Origin: Prevotella sp.
GTDB taxonomy: Bacteria > Bacteroidota > Bacteroidia > Bacteroidales > Bacteroidaceae
DNA length: 5,385 nucleotides
Direction: 5' to 3'
Assembly (NCBI GenBank): GCA_017430675.1
Contig: JAFRMM010000126.1
Location: 1-5,385 of the forward strand
The notes below the pieces were generated by a model. It saw only the letters and a program-made list of their open reading frames with translations. It had not been told where the DNA came from and did not search any database. This document shows, piece after piece, positions 1-5,385 of this stretch (the stretch's first letter is position 1; each line of letters begins with the position of its first letter). A program made the position numbers and the translations under genes.

Positions 1-222
1 AAGACCGTCTGTGTGATCGCCAAACTGAAAAACCGCATCGAGGGTCATAAGGCCACGATGACGGAAGACTTCCAGGTGCTGAAGGACATGGTGGAGAAAA
101 AGCGTCAGGAAGAGCGCATCCACCAATGGGTGGTTGATAAGATCAAGAATGTCTATACCCGTCTGAACGATGACTACAAGGACTGTCAGTTTGAGTTTGA
201 AGGATGGGTAAAGTCGAATTGA
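1..222 (+). CDS. C-terminal end of a SurA/PpiC-type peptidyl-prolyl cis-trans isomerase (5' truncated by window)
   Basis: The reading frame is open from base 1 to the TGA at 220-222 and gives 73 residues, so the gene starts upstream of the window. The visible tail is charged and probably helical: a KLKNRIEGHKA segment, then a stretch rich in Lys, Glu and Arg, then KDCQFEFEGWVKSN at the end. This resembles the C-terminal tail of the periplasmic parvulin-type isomerases found before OstA-like genes in Bacteroidales; those proteins help outer-membrane proteins fold. No catalytic rotamase domain lies in the window, so the family call rests on tail resemblance and gene context. The internal GTG at 13 is not taken as the start because the frame continues upstream without a stop. 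The OstA-like gene begins 17 bases after the stop, which suggests one transcript. Confidence 0.72.
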   Translation, partial: KTVCVIAKLKNRIEGHKATMTEDFQVLKDMVEKKRQEERIHQWVVDKIKNVYTRLNDDYKDCQFEFEGWVKSN

Positions 223-239
223 GAATGTAGTGAAGCAAG

Positions 240-1814
240 GTGAGAAGTAGGAACTCATTTATCTGGCTGATGGTGTTTGCCCTGGTGATGGGGATGGCAT
301 CGGCCTTTGCCCAGAAGCAGAAGAAGCGTCCTGCGCGGAAAGCCAAGACGCAGGACTCCCGTGTCTATCTGGTACATGCCGACCTGTTGCATTTCGATGA
401 GCGGGAGAACCCTGACGCCACGATCCTTAACGGAAAGGTGCACTTCACCCATCAGGGTGCGCGCCTCTATTGCGACAGTGCCTACTTCTATGAGGCAAGC
501 AACTCGTTCGAGGCCTTCGGACATGTGAAGATGTATCAGGGCGACACCCTCTCACTGCTCAGCGACTACGCCTTCTATGATGGCAATGAACAGATGGCTC
601 GGGCGCGTTACAACGTGGTGCTGACACATAAGAAGACCAAACTCTTCACTGACAGTCTCGACTTCGACCGTATCTACAACAACGCCTACTTCTTCGAGGG
701 CGGAAAGATGGTGGACGGAGAGACCACTCTGACCTCCGATTGGGGAGAGTATAACACCGAGACCAAGATGTCGGTGTTCAACTACGATGTGAAGATGCAG
801 AGTCCGAAGTTCTTCCTCACCACCGATACCCTCTACTACGACACCCGCAACTCGATGGCGCATATCGTAGGACCCTCTCACATCACTTCTGGCGAAAGTC
901 GGATCTATTCGGAGCAGGGCTACTACGACACGAAGAACGACCGTGCCAGACTGATGAACCGTTCGGTACTCACGAATGGCGGTAAGATGATGGTGGGCGA
1001 CAGCGTGTATTACGACAGCAAACAGGGCATGAGTCAGGCCTTCCGCAACGTGGTGTATGTCGACTCCCTGAACCGTAATAAACTCACGGGTAACTATGGC
1101 GAGTACTTCGAGAACACAGGCTACGCCATGTGTACCGACAGTGCGGTGGCCATCGACTACTCGCAGGGCGACTCGCTCTACATGCATGCCGACACCTTTA
1201 AGATCGTGACTTTCAATATCGATACCGACTCGATGTATCGAAAGATCCACGCCTTCCATCATGTCAGGGCCTATCGCCGTGACGTGCAGGGCGTGTGCGA
1301 CTCGCTGGTCTATAACTCCCTCGACTCCTGCATGACGATGTACCACGACCCGATCCTCTGGAACAACGGACAGCAACTCGTGGGCGATCAGGTGGATGTG
1401 TATCTGAAGGACTCCGTCATCGACCACGCCCATATCTACTACAACTGCTTCTCCATCCAACAACTGCAGACCGACACGGCCTGCTACAACCAGGTGTCGT
1501 CGAAGGAGATGTTTGCCTACTTCGTCGATGGCGACATCCGTGAGGCTCGGGCGAAGGACAATGTGTTGATCGGCTACTACTTCGAAGAGGGCGATAGTGT
1601 GCCCATCATCTATAACTACCAGCAGACCTCCGAACTGCGTATGTTCATGAAGAACAAACAACTGGAGAGCGTGTGGACACCGAAGACCAGCGGCACGATG
1701 TATCCTTTGAACCAGATACCCGAAGACCGCAAGCATCTGCCGGGCTTTATGTGGTACGACTATATCCGTCCGCTCAACAGACACGATATCTTTAACTGGC
1801 GATCCAAGAGATGA
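240..1814 (+). CDS. Exported OstA/LptA-like protein (OstA-like beta-repeat family, Bacteroidota type)
   Basis: This 524-residue protein probably acts in the periplasm in lipopolysaccharide transport or outer-membrane assembly, by analogy with LptA and the N-terminal domain of LptD. Residues 1-24 form a signal peptide: basic start (RSR), hydrophobic core about 8-20, likely cleavage after AFA before Gln25. There is no lipobox Cys. The mature part is rich in Tyr, Asp and Ser and built of recurring short strands. A (T/C/G)DS or DT motif, often followed by aromatic residues, recurs near residues 79, 138, 196, 254, 300, 354 and 412, as expected of a stacked beta-jellyroll. The segment at 64-110 ([10 protein letters not shown], later [11 protein letters not shown]) is the most LptA-like. 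The start is GTG at 240: in-frame stops at 228-230 and 231-233 rule out anything further upstream, and the next ATG (270) would cut into the signal peptide. The end overlaps mutL by 4 bases. The family call is firm; the exact role is inferred. Confidence 0.85.
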   Translation: MRSRNSFIWLMVFALVMGMASAFAQKQKKRPARKAKTQDSRVYLVHADLLHFDERENPDATILNGKVHFTHQGARLYCDSAYFYEASNSFEAFGHVKMYQGDTLSLLSDYAFYDGNEQMARARYNVVLTHKKTKLFTDSLDFDRIYNNAYFFEGGKMVDGETTLTSDWGEYNTETKMSVFNYDVKMQSPKFFLTTDTLYYDTRNSMAHIVGPSHITSGESRIYSEQGYYDTKNDRARLMNRSVLTNGGKMMVGDSVYYDSKQGMSQAFRNVVYVDSLNRNKLTGNYGEYFENTGYAMCTDSAVAIDYSQGDSLYMHADTFKIVTFNIDTDSMYRKIHAFHHVRAYRRDVQGVCDSLVYNSLDSCMTMYHDPILWNNGQQLVGDQVDVYLKDSVIDHAHIYYNCFSIQQLQTDTACYNQVSSKEMFAYFVDGDIREARAKDNVLIGYYFEEGDSVPIIYNYQQTSELRMFMKNKQLESVWTPKTSGTMYPLNQIPEDRKHLPGFMWYDYIRPLNRHDIFNWRSKR

Positions 1815-3655
1815 GTGATGTGATCCATCTGCTACCCGATAGTGTGGCCAACCAGATTGCTGCTGGTGAGGTCATCCAGCGACCTGCTTCCGTCATCAAG
1901 GAGTTGGTCGAGAACTCTGTGGATGCAGGTGCCACGACCATCCATGTGGTGGTGTTGGATGCAGGTCGTACCCTCATCCAGGTGATCGACGACGGCAAGG
2001 GTATGTCGGAGACGGATGCCCGTCTGTCTTTCGAGCGTCATGCCACCTCGAAGATCTCACAGGCCGACGACCTCTTTGCCCTTCACACGATGGGATTCCG
2101 TGGTGAGGCTCTGGCCTCGATCGCCGCCGTGGCGCATGTGTCACTGCAGACGCGCCGTGAAGAGGATGAGGTAGGTACCAGTATCCGGATTGCAGGTTCG
2201 AAGGTGCAGTCTCAGGAGCCTGTCTCCTGTCCCGTGGGCAGTAACTTCAAGATCGAGAACCTCTTCTTCAACGTGCCCGCTCGAAGGAAGTTCCTGAAGT
2301 CCAACGCCACCGAACTCAGTAATATCCTGACCGCCTTCGAGCGGATCGTACTCGTGTATCCATCCATCCACTTCACCCTCCATCATAACGGGACGGAGAT
2401 GATGAACCTTAAGGCAGGCAGTCTGCGTCAGCGTATCAGCGATGTGTTCGGCCGTCAGTACAGTCAGGATCTCTTGCCCGTGGAGGTGCATACCGCCATG
2501 TGTACGATCACCGGCTTCGTCAGCAAACCCGAGGGAGCCCGGAAGAAAAGCGGTCACGACTACTTCTTCGTGAATGGCCGTTATATGAAGCACCCCTATT
2601 TCCATAAGGCCGTCCTCACCGCCTATGACCGTCTCGTGCCCGAGGGCATGCAGGTGCCATACTTCCTCTATTTCGAGGTTACCCCCTCCGACATCGACGT
2701 GAACATCCATCCCACGAAGACGGAGATCAAGTTCGAGAACGAACAGGCCATCTGGCAGATCCTCACCGCCGCCGTGCGTGATGCCCTGGGGAAATTCTGT
2801 GAAGTACCCGCCATCGACTTCGACACGCAGGGTAGTCCCGACATCCCCCTCTATGATCCTTCCCGTCAAGTCGCCCCGCCGCAGCCTCACTATAATCCGG
2901 ATTATAATCCCTTTAAGGAAACTAGCCGATCTAGCATGCCTAGCCGATCTAGCCAGGCTAACGCCTGGGGGACTCTTTACGACGGTCTGGAGAAAACCTC
3001 TGCCTTCACGCCAGTCCCCGAGGAAGGAGAAATGTTCGCTCCTGCTTCCTCATCTGACTCCGAGAGTCAGACGCCATCGGCTTTGCTCTCCGAGAAATCC
3101 CCTTCACATTATCAATATAAAGGAAAATACCTGATGACGGCTGTGAAGTCGGGACTGATGATCATCGACCAGCATCGCGCCGACATCCGCATCCTATACG
3201 ATCGTCATATGGAGCAGATGGCATCACATAGCGCCAGCACGCAGAAACTGCTCTTCCCCGAGGTGATCCAGTTGGCGCCTTCCGATGCCGTGCTGCTCGA
3301 GAAACTGTTGCCTGAACTCGGCAACTTAGGCTTCGACCTCAGTTCTCTGGGCGGACATAGTTTCGCCATCAACGGCGTACCAGCAGGCATCGACGGTCTC
3401 GACCCTGTGGTGTTGCTCCGTCAGATGGTGGAAGATTCAGGGACGCTTCCAACACAGGTCTCCTCCCTCCACTCCCAACTGGCACTCAGTCTGGCGCGAC
3501 ATGCCGCCATTCCCTATGGTCAGTTGCTCAGCAATGCAGAGATTGAGAATGTGATCAACCAACTGTTCTCTTGTTCCAACGTCAACTACACGCCCGACGG
3601 GAAAGCGATACTTTGTATCCTTCCGCAGACGGATATTGAACAACTTTTGGGGTAA
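1811..3655 (+). CDS. mutL: DNA mismatch repair protein MutL
   Basis: MutL couples MutS mismatch recognition to downstream repair. It has 614 residues, normal for the family. The N-terminal GHKL ATPase is intact: Q15-[18 protein letters not shown] with general-base Glu34 and Mg-binding Asn35, DDGKGM at 60-65, RHATSKI at 76-82 and GFRGEAL at 95-101. The transducer domain follows, with FVNGRYM and DVNIHPTK; Lys303 matches the conserved ATPase lysine. Residues about 335-435 are a low-complexity Pro/Ser linker. The C-terminal dimerisation domain starts near [11 protein letters not shown]. It has [12 protein letters not shown] (453-464) in place of the endonuclease motif DQHAxxExxxxE, and NYTPDGK (592-598) near the place of CPHGRP. 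QKLLFP (478-483) fits the QxxLxP beta-clamp-binding pattern. The ATG overlaps the OstA-like stop (ATGA), suggesting translational coupling. Identity is very secure; loss of nuclease activity is inferred. Confidence 0.98.
   Translation: MSDVIHLLPDSVANQIAAGEVIQRPASVIKELVENSVDAGATTIHVVVLDAGRTLIQVIDDGKGMSETDARLSFERHATSKISQADDLFALHTMGFRGEALASIAAVAHVSLQTRREEDEVGTSIRIAGSKVQSQEPVSCPVGSNFKIENLFFNVPARRKFLKSNATELSNILTAFERIVLVYPSIHFTLHHNGTEMMNLKAGSLRQRISDVFGRQYSQDLLPVEVHTAMCTITGFVSKPEGARKKSGHDYFFVNGRYMKHPYFHKAVLTAYDRLVPEGMQVPYFLYFEVTPSDIDVNIHPTKTEIKFENEQAIWQILTAAVRDALGKFCEVPAIDFDTQGSPDIPLYDPSRQVAPPQPHYNPDYNPFKETSRSSMPSRSSQANAWGTLYDGLEKTSAFTPVPEEGEMFAPASSSDSESQTPSALLSEKSPSHYQYKGKYLMTAVKSGLMIIDQHRADIRILYDRHMEQMASHSASTQKLLFPEVIQLAPSDAVLLEKLLPELGNLGFDLSSLGGHSFAINGVPAGIDGLDPVVLLRQMVEDSGTLPTQVSSLHSQLALSLARHAAIPYGQLLSNAEIENVINQLFSCSNVNYTPDGKAILCILPQTDIEQLLG
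2891..2914 (+). repeat. 12-base tandem repeat (two units) in the mutL linker
   Basis: Two adjacent 12-base units each begin with TATAATCC and encode YNPD and YNPF (MutL residues 361-368). They differ only in their last four bases. They lie in the interdomain linker. They may reflect local duplication, or simply a conserved YNPF peptide whose codons happen to match. Confidence 0.5.
2922..2966 (+). repeat. 9-base CTAG-rich tandem repeat in the mutL linker
   Basis: Five consecutive 9-base units can be read: CTAGCCGAT, CTAGCATGC, CTAGCCGAT, CTAGCCAGG and a decayed CTAACGCCT. Units 1 and 3 are identical, so the array also reads as an 18-base repeat sharing its first 14 bases. The period is a multiple of three, so the MutL frame is kept and the product is Ser/Arg-rich ([11 protein letters not shown], residues 372-382). 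It sits between the ATPase and dimerisation domains, where length changes are tolerated. Confidence 0.75.
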
Positions 3656-3679
3656 AACTCTTAAAGAGTGTTAATTTTT
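3654..3679 (+). terminator. Weak candidate terminator after mutL
   Basis: Starting within the mutL TAA, AAAACTCTT (3654-3662) and AAGAGTGTT (3664-3672) form an imperfect, AT-rich inverted repeat with almost no loop, followed by AATTTTT. The real hairpin would have only a short stem. It may cause partial termination, or the transcript may run on into the tRNA region and stop at the stronger hairpin beyond it. Confidence 0.3.
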
Positions 3680-3702
3680 GGTAGGTTTTTCGGTTTCGAT
3701 GC

Positions 3703-3731
3703 TTGTAATTCGAAAAAACAACGTACCTTTG
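3703..3731 (+). promoter_or_regulatory. Bacteroidota-type promoter for tRNA-Val
   Basis: TACCTTTG at 3724-3731 matches the Bacteroidota -7 consensus TAnnTTTG. A TTG at 3703-3705, 18 bases upstream, fits the -33 element, one base short of the usual spacing. The -7 box ends 17 bases before the tRNA, so transcription would begin in a short leader. The sequence between the boxes is AT-rich. Confidence 0.72.
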
Positions 3732-3748
3732 CACTCGCTTAACAAAAA

Positions 3749-3823
3749 GGGCGCTTAGCTCAGCTGGTTTAGAGCATCTGCCTTACAAGCAGAGGGTCGG
3801 CGGTTCGAATCCGTCAGCGCCCA
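3749..3823 (+). tRNA. tRNA-Val (anticodon TAC)
   Basis: A complete 75-base cloverleaf can be folded by eye. The acceptor stem GGGCGCT/AGCGCCC pairs perfectly. The D-arm is GCTC/GAGC with a 10-base loop containing GG. The anticodon stem is TCTGC/GCAGA with loop CTTACAA, which puts anticodon TAC at 3784-3786 and reads GTA-type valine codons. The variable region has 5 bases. The T-arm GGCGG/CCGTC (one G-U pair) carries loop TTCGAAT. The discriminator is A3823. The next bases are CT, so CCA is not encoded and must be added after transcription. It has its own promoter upstream and a strong terminator just downstream. Confidence 0.97.
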
Positions 3824-3825
3824 CT

Positions 3826-3863
3826 AAAAAAAGAGGATGTGCAACTTGCACATCCTCTTTTTT
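3826..3863. terminator. Bidirectional intrinsic terminator between tRNA-Val and the GH3 gene
   Basis: GAGGATGTGC (3833-3842) and GCACATCCTC (3848-3857) form a perfect 10-bp stem with loop AACTT. It is flanked by seven As (3826-3832) on the left and six Ts (3858-3863) on the right. The U-tract is therefore present on both strands, so the hairpin can end the tRNA transcript (+), starting only 3 bases after it, and the GH3 transcript (-), whose stop codon is 21 bases away. Confidence 0.93.
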
Positions 3864-3884
3864 GTGTCTCCATCCTTGCGCCTT

Positions 3885-5385
3885 TTACAGCATGGTGGTC
3901 TCCGAGAAATAATGGTCTCTCAACGGCTTCACCACGGGCTCGCCTTTCAGCGTGACGACCTGCTTCAGACGGATATCCTCCGACGAGGCACCCACCTTCA
4001 CTTCAAACTGTCCCGGGGCGATGTTCCACTGGCGCTTGTCCTGATGACTGTAGAAGCCGAACTGGTCGGTATAGAGTTTTACCTTCACGGTCTTGGTCTC
4101 ACCGGGCTCGAGTTTCACACGGGCAAAACCCTGCAACTGCTTCGGGCGGATCTGCTGCTGCTCGTCTGTCGGCGACAGGTAGATCTGCACCACCTCATCG
4201 GCAGCCATCTTACCCGTGTTCTTCACCTCAAACGCTACGTTCACGCTCTCAGCCGTCGTGGCCACCTCAGCATCAGCCTTCAGGTTCTGATACTCAAACG
4301 TGGTGTAACTCAGACCGTAGCCGAAGGGCCAGGCAATCCTCGGATCCTTCTCAGCCTTATAGTTATAGCAGATGGGCTCGTTGATCTCCACGTTCGGATA
4401 ACTGACAGAGAGTTTCGCTGACGGCGACACCTTACCATACAGGATGTCCGCCACGGCGTTACCACCCTCCTCACCGGGATACCACGCCTGGATGATGGCA
4501 GCACACTTCTCAGCCAATCCTGCGATCACCTGGGCACGACCTCCGAACATCACCAGCACCACGGGCTTACCCGTCTTGATGAGTTCCTCAACGAACTGCT
4601 CCTGTTTACCAGGCAACCTCAGTCCCTGACGGTCACGGTTCTCACCGCACAGCATCACGTTTTCACCCACGGCAGCCACGATCACGTCAGCCTCCTGGGC
4701 CATCTTCAGCGCTTCCTGCTTGTCGGCCTTCTCACCAGAGTCCACCTTACGATGCAACAACTGAGCCTCCCAGGCACGTGCATCGCCAAGTTCACTATAC
4801 TTCGTTTCTATCTCTTCTGTCCAGTCGCAACCACGTGAGTACAGGATCTCAATACCCTCGGGCTGGTTGTTCTTCATACCTTCGAGCAACTTCACAATAT
4901 GGGGATTCTCATATTTATAGTCAACCATCTTCCAGAAGTACGACATGGCGGGGTAGGTATAGTCGCCGCACATCGCCCAGATAGAGTTCGCATTCGGACC
5001 TGTCAGCAATACTTTCTTTACGGTCCCTGAGCCTGCCGAAGGGTTAAGTGGCAGAACGCCATTATTCTCCAACAACACCACCGACTGCGATGCGATATCA
5101 TACGCCGTCTGACGCTCCTCAGGAGAGTCGAGTTTGATCTCCTCCTTAGAATACAGATAGGCATCCTTATCAAACAAGCCCATGCGGAACTTGATACGGA
5201 GCACATCCTTCACGGCACGCTCCAGTACCTCAGGCTTCACCAATCCCTTGTCGATGGCCTCCTGCAGATACTGATAATTGGCACCATGCGGGAAGTCCAC
5301 ATCATTTCCGGCATTGATTGCCATCGCCGCCTTTTGTATGATGACCGCAGTGTCGCTCTCTACGGTCCCTGAGCCTGCCGAAGGG
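3885..5385 (-). CDS. Glycoside hydrolase family 3 enzyme (beta-glucosidase/xylosidase type), C-terminal part; 5' end beyond the window
   Basis: This enzyme probably removes single sugars from the non-reducing ends of beta-linked oligosaccharides. The frame is open to the right edge; 499 residues are visible (counted from the first full codon at 5384). An internal Met codon at 5322-5324 is not the start, because the frame continues upstream with conserved-looking sequence. Residues ~9-75 end the GH3 barrel (NAGNDVDFPHG, then a VLRIKFRMGLFDK segment). The nucleophile Asp should lie just outside. The GH3 C-terminal domain spans roughly 85-350: LLENNGVLPLN, LLTGPNANS, VIVAAVGE, CGENRDRQG with Glu248 the likely acid/base, then WYPGEEGGNAVADILYGK. 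After WPFGYGLSYTTFEY comes a fibronectin III-like domain (~385-475; VVQIYLSP, LQGFARVKLEPGETK). Substrate and export cannot be judged without the N-terminus. Two identical repeats insert PSAGSGTV. It converges on tRNA-Val and shares its terminator. Confidence 0.93.
   Translation of the reverse strand, partial: PSAGSGTVESDTAVIIQKAAMAINAGNDVDFPHGANYQYLQEAIDKGLVKPEVLERAVKDVLRIKFRMGLFDKDAYLYSKEEIKLDSPEERQTAYDIASQSVVLLENNGVLPLNPSAGSGTVKKVLLTGPNANSIWAMCGDYTYPAMSYFWKMVDYKYENPHIVKLLEGMKNNQPEGIEILYSRGCDWTEEIETKYSELGDARAWEAQLLHRKVDSGEKADKQEALKMAQEADVIVAAVGENVMLCGENRDRQGLRLPGKQEQFVEELIKTGKPVVLVMFGGRAQVIAGLAEKCAAIIQAWYPGEEGGNAVADILYGKVSPSAKLSVSYPNVEINEPICYNYKAEKDPRIAWPFGYGLSYTTFEYQNLKADAEVATTAESVNVAFEVKNTGKMAADEVVQIYLSPTDEQQQIRPKQLQGFARVKLEPGETKTVKVKLYTDQFGFYSHQDKRQWNIAPGQFEVKVGASSEDIRLKQVVTLKGEPVVKPLRDHYFSETTML
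5019..5043 (-). repeat. Short interspersed repeat, copy A, inside the GH3 gene
   Basis: These 25 bases are identical to those at 5361-5385. On the coding strand the core is CCCTTCGGCAGGCTCAGGGA, whose ends CCCT and AGGG are complementary. It encodes PSAGSGTV between LPLN and KKVLLTGPN, the linker joining the GH3 barrel to the C-terminal sandwich domain, where a short insertion should be tolerated. Confidence 0.85.
5361..5385 (-). repeat. Short interspersed repeat, copy B, inside the GH3 gene at the window edge
   Basis: This is an exact copy of the 25 bases at 5019-5043. The distance is 342 bases (114 codons), so both copies are in the same orientation and frame. It encodes PSAGSGTV just before ESDTAVIIQKAA. 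Identity may extend past the window. Together with copy A it suggests a dispersed element rather than a domain duplication, because the flanking protein sequences are unrelated. Confidence 0.83.

Noticed and set aside
552..1784. Long minus-strand open frame (410 codons) opposite the OstA-like gene
   Set aside because: It is a shadow of the sense gene: the product is rich in Val, His, Ile and Leu without recognisable motifs, and the plus strand has a convincing signal peptide and OstA-type repeats.
2141..2890. Minus-strand open frame (249 codons) inside mutL
   Set aside because: It lies fully within conserved MutL coding sequence (ATPase and transducer domains) and shows no family features of its own.
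2778..3134. Plus-strand open frame in another frame of mutL ([14 protein letters not shown] repeat)
   Set aside because: The leucine-rich look is simply the 9-base linker repeat read out of frame.
3656..3748. Possible small RNA or riboswitch between mutL and the tRNA
   Set aside because: Apart from the weak hairpin and the promoter elements, the 93 bases are AT-rich without a larger fold that I could see.
4322..4329. A possible third copy of the GH3 repeat (CCGAAGGG)
   Set aside because: Only 8 bases match, and they encode the conserved WPFGYGLSY motif of GH3 enzymes, so the match is chance.
3837..4421. Plus-strand open frame (194 codons) over the terminator and the GH3 3' end
   Set aside because: It would start inside the terminator hairpin and runs antisense to the conserved fibronectin-like and GH3 C-terminal domains; the sequence is not protein-like.

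Overview
The window looks like a chromosomal segment of a Bacteroidota bacterium, most likely a Prevotella-type Bacteroidales. Three signs support this. The gene order (SurA/PpiC-like isomerase, OstA-like protein, mutL) is one I associate with that order. A TAnnTTTG-type -7 element, the Bacteroidota promoter signature, lies just upstream of a tRNA gene. The tRNA does not encode its 3' CCA. The genus is an inference.

Layout: positions 1-3655 on the + strand carry a tightly packed run of three genes. These are the 3' end of a parvulin-type peptidyl-prolyl isomerase (1-222), a complete exported OstA/LptA-like protein (240-1814) and a complete mutL (1811-3655) that overlaps the OstA-like gene by 4 bases (ATGA). 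The first two probably serve the envelope (outer-membrane protein folding and lipopolysaccharide transport or assembly). The third is DNA mismatch repair, so the run looks like a conserved co-transcribed housekeeping unit rather than one pathway. Positions 3656-3884 are intergenic and hold a weak hairpin after mutL, a Bacteroidota-type promoter, a tRNA-Val(TAC) gene and a strong bidirectional terminator. From 3885 to the right edge, on the - strand, lies the C-terminal ~499 residues of a glycoside hydrolase family 3 enzyme, converging on the tRNA; its 5' end is outside the window.

I found no undescribed system, mobile element or CRISPR array. The most notable signals are three. First, two identical 25-base copies of a short repeat sit in the same reading frame inside the GH3 gene, each adding the peptide PSAGSGTV. 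Second, the MutL C-terminal domain has degenerate forms of the endonuclease motifs but keeps a probable beta-clamp-binding motif. Third, a 9-base CTAG-rich tandem repeat lies in the MutL linker.
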